A DNA stretch of 64,000 bases from Enoplolaimus lenunculus (Eukaryota; Nematoda; Enoplea; Enoplida; Thoracostomopsidae), in assembly GCA_030248215.1 (NCBI GenBank), contig JASANG010003692.1, positions 1 to 64,000 on the forward strand. Direction: 5' to 3'. The notes below the pieces were generated by a model that was not told where the DNA came from, ran no database searches, and saw only the letters and a list, made by a program, of their open reading frames with translations. The position numbers were made by a program, and so were the translations under genes. Shown here piece after piece: positions 36,354 through 49,139 of this stretch (the first letter of the stretch is position 1; every line of letters begins with the position of its first letter).

Positions 36354-36361
36354 CTAATTTG

Positions 36362-38500
36362 TAAATATAAACAATTTTTATCTACCGTTCGACCCCCATA
36401 GTAGTGCATAAAACGCTTCGCAAAACTGTAAGCTTAACTCAATTAGATACAATATTGTTATCTCCACAATAGATGCAGATGTTCGATAGCTTTATTGTTT
36501 CAAACAGACGGATATTCGATACAGGCACCGTAGCCAGCTCACCTTACTACCGAGGCTTAACATTTTTCAGGACTCAGGAGGGGTATTGCAAGGGTCTTCG
36601 ATGACTTACGAGTAAAGTTTAAAAAATTTTAGACAGAATTCTTCAAGGGGATTAGGGCTAAGCGCCATTTGTTCACCTTCTGGCCACGGGCCCTGATCGA
36701 TAACTTTAGTGTTTCAAACTGCCAATTTCAACCTTTAACTGTGTTTATTCTTCTGTGAATAGCCCACTACCCAAAACCAATGACTGTGGCTGAATGAAGT
36801 TCACTCATTGAGAACATGTATCTATTTAGGAACTTCACGTTACAGTGTCTCAAATACAAAACTTTGATTCGACTAAATGTTTAATTTTTCAACAAAAGTA
36901 TGTTTGTCTAGCAATAAACGGTTATTTTAATAAAACAAAGTATATTCTTACACAATATACACTGGCCCCGGTTTTTACCAGGTCTGCCCCCCCCCCCGGT
37001 GCCAGGGCCAAGGTCTCCGCTCCTCCTGCCCCAGGTCAACTCTTATTTCAGAAAAAAATCATCCGGATTGCTTGGTTTTTACCGGGGGTACGACTGGATA
37101 TCGAATTCCAGTAAAAAACGAAATCCGGCTCCGGTATTCTTCTACACTGCCAGATATTCACTGATCAATGAAAAGTATAAAATAAAAATAATATTGCATT
37201 AGGGAATCTGTTCGCTGGCAACAATGTTCAAAAAGGTCGTATCCACAAATTAGCAATGTTTTTGGTTCTATAAAGCTATACTACAATCAATTATTGTTAT
37301 TTGCAACTTGCAAGATAAAACGACAGTTTTGTCGGAATCGAAACTTGTTTTGAATCGGAATCAGAATTCCGGTTTCACCCTGCTTACAATAACAAAATAG
37401 TGGCAAGTCGTACATAGTACATAATGCTAAATCAACGTGATTAACTTTTACTTTCAGTCCATATACATATGTACACATCACCTTCTGTAGATAAATACAC
37501 ACCAGTCGGGTTCCTGGACCTTTAATCAAGAATGCCTATATTGTTTAGACAGAGGACGGTCAATACAACAACAAATATCCGAATCCGGATCCGACAACGC
37601 TGGAGACGAATGTTAAAGTGCGTATCCGGCCTAATTTAGCTAGTTATAAAAATTAAACAATATAACATTTGTTAGCGAAAATCCATAAGGATGGGAGTCT
37701 CAATGTCAGTCTCAGTCTCAAGTCTCGACAATTCCTAAGACTCGCGTAGTCTCAGTCCTAGTCTCAGTCTCCGTCTCAGCTTTTGAAAAATCTCATGTTT
37801 AGAAACTGAGACTCCGGTAGTTATGCCAGACACGAGTACCAGTTGTGGCAAATTGCTTTATTGAATACTTATGATCGTTATACGCAAATATAGCAGCTTG
37901 CAGAATAGACTTACGACTGCAAGATTGCCAGAGTTTTGTTTAAAAACCGAACTGTGATACACTCAGTAGTTCTGTTGTGTCAAAAATTTTAAATACTGAA
38001 CTGAACGCTGTGCTACATTTAGTCTGTGGGCCAACGTAATTTTGCTGAACTTAAGCGTCAAAACTCTTACTACCCATCTGGCCGCTCATATGTACGAAAT
38101 TTCAAATATTATAAAGTTTATAGTGCAAAAGTCAGCCAGTATAACTAATATAGTTTCGCCGACAGTGCAATTTTTATTGTGCTATATAAGAATCGGAATT
38201 TGTTTTGAATCGGAATTCTAATCGGAATCGGAATTGCGGGTTCACCCTGGTTAGTATATTTTGTGCCAAAAAATGAATATATGGAATTTACGTTCTTTTC
38301 ATTCTTAATATTATACTGTTAAAGTTTTCTGAGCGAAATAGGACTTTCAAAATTCGTGATTTAGAATTTTTCTAATGTCTCAAAGAATTTGAACAATCTC
38401 AGTCTCAGTCTCAACTTCTTCATTGAAACTACCATCCTGGAAAATCCAATTAACGGTACAACATATCCTGTGAATGAAAATATACAATACACGTATACAC
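36362..38500. other. Intergenic, repeat fragments only
   Basis: Contains a C run with a GCCCCGGTTTTTACCAGGTC block (36963-37010), terminus-like GAATTCCGGTTTCACCCTG (37360-37380) and a relative at 38210-38245, and AGTCTC-rich stretches (37690-37810, 38395-38450). The ORFs at 36845-37202 cross these repeats and are not credible genes. Confidence 0.5.
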
Positions 38501-38790
38501 TAGTGGTGTGCCGATACAAAATTTTTGCCGATGCAGATGCTGATACCTAATACGTATTCTATATGTGATGTGCCGATAGCAATATTTTGGCGATGTCGAT
38601 ACCGATTTTTATTTTCAAATTTTGCAGTTTAATTTTTTAAACACAAACGCAATAGACAAATGAAATTGATAGCAATCGAACTCACTGCTAAGTGCAAAAA
38701 AGTCGGCAAGGAGTCGGCATTTTTTGCAGTGCCAATGTCGATACTCACAAAACATGCCGATATTAGCGATGCCGGTGCCGATAAACCACG
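38501..38790 (-). mobile_element. hAT MITE, GTGCCGAT family, second copy
   Basis: Starts TAGTGGTGTGCCGATAC and contains, in reverse, the GTGAGTATCGACAT block of the copy at 35953. The right end is degraded. Confidence 0.6.
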
Positions 38791-38959
38791 CGAGTGCTGA
38801 GTTCTAACAATAGTCCGCCAGCTACAATATTCCGGAAAACACGATTTTGATACATTCTAGTGCTCTTATTTTAAAGCACTTATCTGCAGTCGGTGCATGG
38901 TTTTGTATGGTACCTGCCTAGCCAAGAAACGGCGAGCTTCGAAATTTAAAACGATTCTT

Positions 38960-39230
38960 GAATTAAATGTGTCAGAACTGCACGGTCGGGACGACCCCTT
39001 TTTCCGAAGTACCGCGAATATTATTGTTTTTCCACTTAATTTCTTCGAAAGATATGGCCACGCCAGGAATCGAACCTCGGACCTCTCGCTCGCGAGTCAC
39101 CGCGCTACCCATTACACCACGCGGCCGATATACTAATTTCCTCTGGTGGTATATGTGCACGAGTATGTATATACTACGCACTCTGCACATACACAAGCCG
39201 CGTATACTCACATTCCCCCTTCTTTAGGCG
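38960..39230 (-). mobile_element. tRNA-derived SINE, copy 1
   Basis: A tRNA-like head on the minus strand at 39055-39126 with A box TGGTGTAATGGGTAGCGC and B box GGTTCGATTCC; acceptor halves GGCCGCG / CGTGGCC pair over 7 bp. The tail toward lower coordinates carries GTCAGAACTGCACGGTCGG. The same unit repeats about 340 bp away, so this is a SINE pair, not two tRNA genes. Confidence 0.7.
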
Positions 39231-39304
39231 GTCGCCCCGGACCACGAATCCAAACTATCCGAATCCATGGGCCTGCAATTTACAGCGCCCGTCTCGGTGG
39301 GACC

Positions 39305-39565
39305 TCCATGTCAGAACTGCACGGTCGGGACGACCCCTTTCCCCAGAGTACTGCGAATATAATTGGTTTTCCCTTAATTTCTCCGAAAGATATGGCCACG
39401 CCGGGAATCGAACCTCGGACCTCTCGCTCGCGAGTCAAGCGCGCTACCCATTACACCACGCGACCGATACCCTAATTTCCTCTGGTGGTATATGTGTACG
39501 AGTATGTATATGACTTAACACTACACACTCTGCACATACACAAGCCGCGTATGCGTATACTCACA
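39305..39565 (-). mobile_element. tRNA-derived SINE, copy 2
   Basis: tRNA-like head at 39393-39465 (minus): acceptor GGTCGCG / CGTGGCC, T33, a loop consistent with anticodon CGC, and B box GGTTCGATTCC. The T stem is imperfect. The same GTCAGAACTGCACGGTCGG body follows. Same orientation as copy 1. Confidence 0.7.
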
Positions 39566-42500
39566 AAATGTACCGCGTTACTGTACAAAATTTCAGACGT
39601 CCTGCTGTCGCAGTTACTCGGATCTTCGAGAGTACACTTGTGAATAGTAAGAAAAATTTGAGGGCAAACTGTAACATCAGACATTATTAAAATTGTGCTT
39701 CAAATAAAGCGTAAAATCAGAATTTTTTTATCAACAAACATTTATGCGGACGCGGTACACAAAGTCGGATAATTCAGCTGAGTTTAACACATAATTGATT
39801 TCATAGTGCCACTACGGAAAGCTTCTACGGTCACAATTTGACAAAATTTATGGAGTGTTTATAAAAACGTATCTTAGCAAAACAAATTGAGCTTAAATCA
39901 TTCAGTAACTCTAGGCTTTGCAAAAATTCACAACGGAATACAATATCATTTTACACAAACCCTTAGGCTTGCCGTTCCAACTTAAATCCATGGCTCAACG
40001 AATTTTCATTTCTTTATTTTAAAATTCACGCGTTTCAATCCTGTTCTATAAGCGACACGAATGAGAAGTGAGGCGCATGTTTTATAATCAAACTTCCGAA
40101 AAACTTTAGTATTTAAATTGATATTGGCTTTCAAAATTCGGAGTCTCTCTAGTTCGGCCTCTCCATCCAGGGGTTTGAGGAGATCCAATCATGGCCCTGA
40201 TTGTGAGCGCAAATAACAAATTAGAGTTACATAATATGTATATTAAATACACTTGGAGCGGCCAATATCCAGCACGTGAGTATACGGATGCGGAACTAGA
40301 TGTCGATTTTTAGCAGAACCCAGATGCTTCGTCGGCATCCCGATAAACTACACTATAGACATAGTTTTCTGAAAGTGTTCATTTTTGTCGTTGGCGCAAT
40401 GACGCCTAAAATTTATTAGCTACTAAGCTTTCTGCGTTAATCGCCAAATTGGCAACTAAAATTTCAGGGTCAGTTACTGACAATTTTTCGAAAACCAATT
40501 AACCCTATGTGTATAGCGAAAGTGTAAACCCGGTGGCTGCACACAGTCTCTGCATCGACTCAAAACAACATGAATTTTGCATGAGTTATAGGATCTCGAA
40601 AAAGTTAAAATATTCTGTTTGACGGCTAAGTGCTTGAATTAGGGCCTGAAAATGAATGATTAGTCGCTATATAATTGTCGCCTAGATATAAAAAATAACC
40701 CGCTGTTTCCTAAATCACCATATTAGTCGCCGAAGCAAAAATTAAGCAACCACACTTACCGTCCAGCTATCTGATCTGCACGGGCTTTAACACGATTGAT
40801 GTGCTTCATTGTCCTTCATACAGCATAGTAGGTTATCGATATAAAACCAAAACGTTTCTTTCTAGATGATATAAATTTTCCGAAAGTAAATACGTATCGA
40901 CAGGCACAACTTGTGAGACAGTATTCTGTCGATGTAAGAATCATTCATGTGGAGTTACAAAAATATTTTACGCATACAATGACTGAAAATAGATTTAGTC
41001 TTTTTAATGAACCAAGTAATATATAAGCATGCGAGACATGCTTGTCCGTTAAGTGCACATGAAATATAGTGCTGTGCATTGTATATATGCTAGCCGGCAC
41101 CATAATTGCTATTATAGCTGAGCTACTTTGAGGATGACTAAATAACGCAGAAATGTTTCGCCCTTTATTTTGGACAAATGTATATGTGTGAACCACTAGA
41201 AATTTGGTATATACTTGTTTACTTCACTCAACACTATGACTGTTTTACGAGAAGTCTCAAGTTCCCCAAAACGCGATTATTTTACCACATTGTGACATGG
41301 ATGGCTTAGGTTTAGGTTTACGCATCACTTAGACATGGACGTGTGGAAGTAAAGAAATAAATAAAATTACGTAGATCAAGAAATGTGAATGAGCTTTTTA
41401 TAGTTGATCAGCAAGTAAACTTTTCATCACTGGCACTAACGGTGACATATAATCCGCATAAGTTCATTTTCATTTAAGTGCAACGTCTGTTATAATTAGA
41501 GTTGTAGATAGTTTTGTGAAGGTTTTCAAACGTTATTTTTTGCCATCATTTCTAAGTGATAAATAAACTAAAAACAAAGTTTGGCGGCGATTCATTAGTT
41601 TAATTGTATGAATTAAACGACAATTCTGACGAAATCAAAATATTCAAAACTTTTGTTAAAAAATCTTTTATTTTCGGTTTTCAGGCGGACTACGTGAGCT
41701 CAGTGCTAAAAGCGTCTGCCTGACATGCAGGCCGTTTGTTCGAAACCACCCGTAACCCGCTTCAGCTACCTAGTAACACGCCTGAACATGAAGTCCCGGT
41801 TCGTAACCTAGACTGACATGGGGCCACGCCATGAGCGCAATGGTAAATTGCCGTGCTTTGAACACAATGTCCAGTCGAAAATAGGATGGACGGTCAAAGG
41901 ACGATCTTGTTAAAAATTGGGGCAAGTAAACATGTGAAACACGCTCGTCCGTTATGTGCACTTACAATATAGCGCAGAGCAGTCCATGTATGCTAGTCTG
42001 CAGCATACGGTCGACTTATAGTCGACAATAGAAGCACTTGGACAAGCGGGATACGTGACACAGAATACGCTAAGCACCACTTCGATTAGCTTAGAAGGCA
42101 CACTTTTAGCTATTTCGATTTTGAAGATTCCAGCGGGTTGTTCGCTCGAATGAAGTTTAGAAGCGGAAAACTTGCAGTCAAAACTTTGCACCACCGCCTT
42201 GCCTTAATGTTGAAGTTGCAATGAACATAGGTAACCAACAAACCTCCATACCAAGGTTTAGCGCTGCAGTCATAACAAAGGAATAACACAGGCGTTGTAT
42301 TTTCTTAATTTCTATACTTCGCGTTAATCATACTCAAACTTTATGAACAAATTACAATACTTGCTCATGTTACTAGCCATGTACATTAAGAATAATGTAA
42401 AATCATATAAAAATTCTAACTACATTTGCCGATTGGTATAAACAACATATGTACTGCATACAACTCAAATGTGGAGAGTGACTTTTTAGTTATTTTACTA

Positions 42501-42903
42501 GCAGTTTATTGACATGCAGCCGCCCGCCTGAAACCCCTAAAGCATAGTAAAACGCAAACCCAGTAAAGAATTGTTCGGTGTTTTATTGGGGCCAAATGCG
42601 CGACTCGATTCGGTCCTGATTTTAAGGTTTCTTGAAATCGACAGGATTCAGGGAAACGGCATCCCCCTGAGTGTCCAATGGCCTTGGCCAAAGATTTTAC
42701 ATAGTCATCCGTTATACACTAAAATGTTTAATATTGTCATGAGCACTGCAGAATTTCAGAATCAGGGAGCTTATGCTCTAGTAGAATCGTTGAGGTTTCT
42801 CTGTCCCACATACGGGACTTGCACCATGACGAAAATTTGTTTTTAGGCCGAAGTCATATGTTTATCATACTGTAGCCGACATTTCGGCATGGTCCCGTTT
42901 TAT
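39566..42903. other. Intergenic; one tRNA-like fragment, otherwise nothing recognised
   Basis: Short ORFs of 60-90 codons match no family I know. A repeat of about 70 bp (TTGTCCGTTAAGTGCAC type) occurs at about 41035-41110 and 41945-42010. At 41690-41765 a tRNA-like stretch (TGAGCTCAGTGCTAAAAGC ... TTTGTTCGAAACC) is probably a tRNA pseudogene or SINE head. A TTAGGT-like run stands at 41305-41325. Confidence 0.45.
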
Positions 42904-43613
42904 AAAGGCCGTCCCATTGTCCCGGGACAGCAATATATCAAGAGTGCAAACATGTGTTCCTGTTTACATACGCACAACCAAAGATATGCATATGTAATAT
43001 ATATTTAATATATGCATATATACTGAGAATGTGGTGTCGTAGGAGAGATTTTACTTTACCGGAGGGGGGGGGGTTGCGCCCCCCTTACCCACATATATGT
43101 ACTGAGAATGTGGAGTAGCAGAGGCAGTTTTTACTCTCCTTCGGGGTTGGTTGCAACACCCCTGTTCAAATAGTGAATTGCTTAGTGTTGGGGGTTTGGG
43201 GGCGAGTGCCCGCCCCATCCAGCTCATGGTCCTCGGACAATGCGGGGGTCAGGGGTGGCAGTGCCACAGGGAATTTAATTAAAGAAAATTTATTTATGTG
43301 GAGAAGCTTTTTCTTGTTGTGGACCTAGCTGTCTTTCTGTCATAACTGTCCTGCAGTCCCAAATGTCCCGCTATCTCTGCTGTTCCCACTGTCCCAGCTG
43401 TCCCAACTGTCCCAACTGTCCCTACGGTCCCGCTGTACCAACCTCCCCCATCTATCCCGCTGTCCCAGCTGTCCCAACTGTCCAACTACCTCAACTGTCA
43501 CGCTGTCCCAATCGTCCCGCCGTTCAAACAGTTACGCTGTCCCAACTGTCCCAATTACATTTGTTGTGTGTACTCCTGGTGCATTACTGTCCCGCGATAA
43601 TTGGACGGCCTTT
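42904..43613 (+). mobile_element. GTCCC-rich non-autonomous DNA element
   Basis: Inverted ends AAAGGCCGTCCCATTGTCCC and GGACGGCCTTT. Inside lie two GC-rich blocks (43060-43270, including a run of ten G) and a minisatellite of about 10-bp units, GTCCCAACT-like (43345-43560). The Cys/Pro-rich and Gly/Thr/Val-rich ORFs over the minisatellite are repeat shadows. The target duplication is unclear. Confidence 0.65.
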
Positions 43614-44579
43614 ATGGTAACATTAGCCTCGGCTTGTATGATTAACCAGCGCAAGTCGCAAATATGGAACTTCGGCAAAGACTGTTGAAGCAACGAAAAC
43701 CGTAGAGAACAAACGCAAAAGTCATCCTATTGTGGAGGCGTTTACACATTATTCTTGAACCCTTTACACCGAACACGAATTGAGTAACGAAATGAAACCA
43801 AATGCAAACAGTTTACACGTTTGGGATATTGTAAAACTATAGTATGCGTCCTCTGATATCTTTAATGAAAGGAATGAAAATTTATTTAGTTCTAAAAATA
43901 TCGAGAAGTTTAGCAAAACTGCAGGACAGATGCTATTTTTGCGGTAATTCCAGACGGCGAATCGCATAGGAATCGATACTCATCGGCATAAAAAAGCATA
44001 AGAAAGTACAAAACATAATGTGATGTTTGTTCCAAATTGTTAAACGAAAAACATCTAAATGTTTATTTTTCCATCAGAAATTAAAACTGTTTCAAAATTT
44101 AAAACTATACTAAATTTCAAACTTTTCACTGATTGACAACGGAAACTGAACTAACACGTTCCCTATAAAATATACTTAATATTAATAAAGAACATTTTTT
44201 CCCATTATTAAACACCCTTTACTGTGGTACTTGGCTAAGTTTTCGTAACAATTTTCAGTTAAAAGATGTAAGCAAAGTTTTACTTGAAAATTAAGGTAAG
44301 TTTCTGTAATGAATCGATTCATAAACATTGATTGATTTAAAATTTTAAAGACAATTTTTTCAGATTGAGATTCAATACGACTTGTTGTATTAAAACAAGC
44401 CCTGTAATGTGTGGGATCGGCACAAAATATGTGGCAGATTTCCGTATGGACATGTGGCAAGACCATTCATTGAACTGTTCCTCAAAATTTTAATCAGTAT
44501 TAAAAAGGCGCATACTTCGATTTTTAACCCTTACTTTGTGAACAGGTCTGATGATCTGACGACAGGTCAGCTAACAATA
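43614..44579. other. Intergenic, AT-rich, no gene seen
   Basis: A 94-codon minus ORF (44182-44466) has no recognisable domain and no splice context. No clear repeat boundary. Confidence 0.45.
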
Positions 44580-44992
44580 CTGTATTGACCCGAATAAGAG
44601 GGGGTCCCCATTTTAGGTCCGAATCAATAGGAGTCCGTATTCCTAATAAGAGTCCGTAAAGCGGATAGAGTCCCTAAAATCTAATTAGAGTTTATAAATG
44701 TCAATTCACTCTAATAGTAGCGCATAAGTGGCTCCAGGACCAAATAATTTGAGTTCAAAATCTTAAAGCGTACTTAAATTTTGAAACCTTGTATTTATCG
44801 TTCAAGCTGTTGACACAAGACAAATAAACGTTTAATTCAACGGATAATTGCAGTATCGGATATATATCAGTAACGAAGGGCGGCGGAGCGTGGGTTAAAA
44901 ATAAATAACAGTCCGTAACCGAATAACAAGGGGGTACCCCCTGGAGAGGTCAAATAAATATCAGTTCTCCCTTCTTATTCGGGTCACTACAG
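44580..44992 (-). mobile_element. MITE, CTGTAGTGACCC family
   Basis: Starts CTGTATTGACCCGAATAAG, ends CTTATTCGGGTCACTACAG, TA on both sides, 413 bp. Confidence 0.85.
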
Positions 44993-44999
44993 TATGACT

Positions 45000-46430
45000 T
45001 TCCTTTAAATACAGTGTGTGCCTGCTGACCACACGAAACGTTCCTTACTCTGCGCAAAACTTTAAACGCTGGGGTCCGTTTAATACTCTCAGGGGAGACC
45101 CGTTTTACCGCGGGCAGCAATAATGCGGGAGAGCAGCATTTGCTACTCGTGTTCGTGCATAGTACGCGAAGATTATTAAACTTTGTTGTTATTTGTGTGT
45201 TGGTTAGCAAGATCGCGTAGTGCGGGGGCTTGGAGGGCGCCAACCCCCCATTCTGCTTACGGTCCTTCCAAATGCGGGGGTGGAGGCGGCCGCCGATCCC
45301 CTCCCTGATAAAATCAATCTCAAAAAATATTGCTGTCCCGTTTTTCGTTTTTCTTGCGAAAATATATCGCTCCCCTATTTTCCCGTTGCTGAAGAAAGCA
45401 TATTGGTGCAATGACGTCCACACGGGAGGCATTGGGTGGCCATCCCACCAAATTTGGATAGTTTCCGACTCCCAAATAGAATCGGGCCAGACATAGTGAT
45501 TAAAATTGTTTTTTCGATCCATTCCGCATCCCCTCGTTCAGAAATTTTCAACACTGCTCGTGTTTTGAACGAAAAAAATTCGCACAGTTTCATAAAAGGT
45601 ATTAAAATGCAGTAATATGCAAATCAGCTGAGGCTGCGAAGGCCGCAGGTGTAGAAAGCGGAATGACAGGTGGCGCTACTACAACTACAAAAATCTTCGT
45701 TGTCCTCCCCGATCTAACAAATTTTGTAAGACAATCTGAAAAGAATTTGATTTGTGTCCCATTGTCCTGTTTACGTACCAAAAAATTTTCAGCTGTACGG
45801 TTTTCCCATTTGCAAGAAAGAAACCTGTCCCGTTTTTCACGCGAAAAATTCAACAATCGCTGCTGTCCCGTTTTAACGTTTGTCTGAAATTAGCCAGCCC
45901 CAATTTTGAAGCGAAAATCTGCTGTTGTCCCGTTTTCCCATTTGCCCGAAACAGGCCTGTCTGATAGTCCCGCTTTCTCAGTGAAAATTAGCAGGTGTCC
46001 CGTTTTTCCATTTGCCCGACACAAACCTGTTTTCCCTTTCAAAATTTAATACAGCTGTTCCGTTTTTCCGTTTGCCCGAAACAAACTTGTACCGTTTTTC
46101 CAGCAAAAAATATGCAGCTGTCCCGTTTTCCCAGCGAAAAATTGTAGCTGTCCCATTTTGCTGTTTACCCGAAACAGGACTGTCCCATTTTGCTGTTTAC
46201 CCGAAACAGGACTGTCCCATTGTCCTGTTTTCCTAGTGAAAATATCCAGCTGCCTGGTTTATTCCATTTACCCGAAACAAATCTGTCCGTTTTCCCGTTT
46301 TCCCAGGGAAAAATTGCAGCTGTCGCATTTTTCCATCTGATCGTATTAATGCTGTTGGCAGGAGTATATGAATTCGCTTCTATTACACTCCTGTGTCTTG
46401 CAGTCCCGCGGGAAAACGGGTTGCCTCTAA
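45000..46430 (+). repeat. GTCCCGTTTT-rich degenerate tandem region
   Basis: From about 45730, units built on CTGTCCCGTTTTCCC and TTTGCCCGAAACAGG recur every 35-70 bp. The 45200-45600 part gives a long minus ORF (44950-45522), but its sequence runs into the adjoining MITE and has repeat-like composition, so it is not called a gene. CAGTCCCGCGGGAAAACGGG at about 46400 may be an end. Confidence 0.55.
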
Positions 46431-46588
46431 AAGTATCATTGGCTGTAACTCATATACATACCAAAATATGAACCTTAAAGCTTGCACTGTAAAGCGGCTT
46501 AGTACAGTGAGTTTTATTTTTCAAGTCTGGCTTAATTAAAAAATCGCAAGGTAACCAAATGGGTAACAAACCGAAGACTTACCCTGTT

Positions 46589-46754
46589 GGCCCATGTTAC
46601 TTTTAGGGCCGTCCACCTTTCTGATGAGTCTGTAAAAGAGTAGGCTTACATAATAGACTTCATTTTTTGCTTAGGCATAGGTTTAGGCTTAGGCTTACTC
46701 TATGGTATATATACGCTTAATCTACTGTTACGGCCCTAAAAGTAACATTGGTCC
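46589..46754 (+). mobile_element. TTAGGC-bearing MITE, short form
   Basis: Ends GGCCCATGTTACTTTTAGGG and CCCTAAAAGTAACATTGGTCC-type inverted repeat; TTAGGC runs inside; 166 bp. Close relative of 54695-54861. Confidence 0.85.
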
Positions 46755-47263
46755 AATTTCTTGTAAATACAGGTCATCCAATTTTTTGTTGCATTTACCT
46801 GGCGCGAACAAAATTTTAACCATTTAATTATACAAGTTGCTCACAGCAACCATCACACAAAGTGGAAGCTATAAATGAATCCCTACAATCGTAAAAATTG
46901 ACTTTTGGTGTACTTAACATTGCATATTTTGTATATTTTCGACTTTCAAAATTACGCTAAGCGAAGCGTAAGACATTGTATCATGATGTCTGTACAAAAT
47001 CGGCTTCAATCTGGTTGTTGATCAATTTTAAGTTTGAAATTTAAATACAACTTTTGAAGCAATTAATATAATTGAAACATTTGTGTTGTTATACATTCTA
47101 GTTTAGACTCAGACTCTATGTGATGATGATTTTTTGATTTACTGAAATTCTAATATATTTGATGGTTTTGTGAGGTTTGTACTTAATATTTAAATTTACT
47201 TATACCTATTTAACATGAATGGAGTTGGACTATAAGACCAAAACAAACATCGTTGCTGTAGTT

Positions 47264-47445
47264 GGCCCATGTAAAAAGATCAGGGGCGAAACATTTTTCT
47301 GTTGCACAAGAAAAGACTAACCTTAAGCTTCAGACTAATTTTTTTGCTTGGCTTAGGCTTGGCTTAGGCTTAGGCTTAGGAATATGCTCATTCTTACGCT
47401 TAGGCTTAGGCATAGGCTTAGGCTTAAGCTTGAAGCTCCGTTTAG
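47264..47445 (+). mobile_element. TTAGGC-bearing element
   Basis: Begins GGCCCATGTAAAAAGATCAG and holds two clusters of TTAGGC units separated by AATATGCTCATTCTTACG. The right end is truncated. Confidence 0.7.
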
Positions 47446-48108
47446 TGGCTAAATGACTTTAAAATTCAAACCAAAGAAGGATAAGGACTTTTAGTGATAT
47501 TCAATTTAACGTTATGACACACTGCGATAAGCTGGAAAAAAACAGTTTTGAAGTATATTTCGTGCATTGCAGTCAATAAAATAAAAATCAGTAAGGAATT
47601 GTGTCGAAAATAAAACGCTATTTTAAACGGTTTTCGCGTTTCAAACAGCCATTTTAAAGCGGTTATTTGTATGCTGCGAAACCGTTAAATATATTGGTTG
47701 TGTATCAAAACGGTATCAACGTCTGTCATTAAAAAACAATTTAAATGTATTTCTAATAATTTTGGGCACTATTCCTGATTTTTAAACGGACATAGCATTG
47801 CACTTTGCAAACCCTTACTTATCTTTAGTGTTTCTGAACAAACGATTTATAGACATTTTTATGTTGCTTAAATTACAAGTTCAGCGCACGTTGAATCGTT
47901 AGGCGTTTTTCGTATCGCTGGTTTTAAAATACAATGCGATAATATTCAACATTGATCACTGGCAAATTGACAAATACTATATAATTTCAACCCGGATTTC
48001 AATACTACAACAGACGTTGATAGATTCAAGATGAGCGAAGCGAAAGTTGACACAGCGAAATCAGGCGAGCAATATATAATACATATAATGCGAGGTTCTC
48101 GTCATAAC
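47446..48108. other. Intergenic, AT-rich, no gene seen
   Basis: A short block (GTGTCGAAAATAAAACGCTATTTTAAACGG, about 47595-47625) resembles part of the palindrome arms near 5690 and 13905, so it is a dispersed repeat. Confidence 0.4.
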
Positions 48109-48340
48109 CACTGTAAATCCCAGTGAGTTGATTCTAACTCCGAGTCAAGTGAATTACTCAGTTTGAGTTAGGACTTTCACAACTCAGAATTCTGAGTCAA
48201 TAAAACTCACACTCTGAGTTAATTATTCAACTAACGCGGAATCAACTCAACTCAGAGTGAGGTAATATTTAATGTAATTAACTCAGAAATTACTAACATT
48301 CTAGCTGAGTTGATTAATCAGCTCATTGGAATTTACAGTG
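48109..48340 (+). mobile_element. MITE, CACTGTAAATTTCAG family
   Basis: Ends CACTGTAAATCCCAGTGAG and CATTGGAATTTACAGTG; body rich in AACTCAGA and TGAGTT. Other copies 50988-51241, 56735-56986 and 58706-58955. Confidence 0.8.
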
Positions 48341-48622
48341 TGGGGGCACTACGGAACACACGCAAGACAATGTAATTTGTGCACACAAAAAATAGTAAAA
48401 AGTTAGATATTGTAGCATTAAATAACGAATGTTGAATTAGCTTCTATTTTTGGGTTTCTGGTTAAAATTTTCCCGGAATATATTCCAAAGTATAAATAAT
48501 TCAAAATTCAAGTTTTAGTATCATATACATTCTGCAGCACATTCAAGCTAGTTTACCACAACCACATTTTCAAACATATACGATATTGGCTTGACAGACA
48601 ATATTTCGAATATCATGTGATA

Positions 48623-49033
48623 CTGTACTGACCCGAATAAGAGGGGGGCTGATATTTATTTGGCCTCTCCAGAGGTTATTTCCCCTTGTTAATTCGGTTA
48701 CGAACTGTTATTTATTTTCAGCCAGCCCTCCATCACCCTTCCTTACTGATATATATCCGGTATTGCAAATATTCGTTGAATTAAACGTTTATTTGTCTTG
48801 CGTCAATAGATTGAGCGATCATGTAAGGTAATACTTAGAAATGTACTTTCAAAATTTAAGTACGTTTCAAAGACTCGAACTCAATTTTATTTGGTCCCGG
48901 AGTCATTTATGCAGCACAGTTAGGAATAAACTGACCTTCATGAACTGTAAATTAGGACTTAGAAACTCTATCCGCTAACGGACTCCTATTAGGGATACGA
49001 CTCCTATTGACCTATTGATGGAACTCAAAAAGG
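48623..49033 (+). mobile_element. MITE, CTGTAGTGACCC family, mosaic and truncated
   Basis: The first roughly 150 bp is diverged from the palindrome copy, but about 48775-49030 is almost identical to 2816-3073. The right end is lost and a diverged fragment of the same family follows (49036-49130). Confidence 0.75.
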
Positions 49034-49139
49034 TTCGAAGTGAAGTTTGTTTGGTTCTTTAGTCATTTATGCGCCACACTTAGGCATAATTGGCATTTAT
49101 GGACCCTAAGTAGGGTTTAGCGACTCTAGATTTGAAGAA

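Noticed and set aside
39055-39465. Two functional tRNA genes
   Set aside because: The T stem mispairs, and both copies share long identical flanking body sequence, as in SINEs.
43294-43620. Cys/Pro-rich and Gly/Thr/Val-rich ORFs
   Set aside because: Both are translations of the GTCCC minisatellite.
44950-45522. 190-codon minus ORF
   Set aside because: It overlaps a MITE end and GTCCC-rich repeat sequence; low-information composition; no splice partner or domain.
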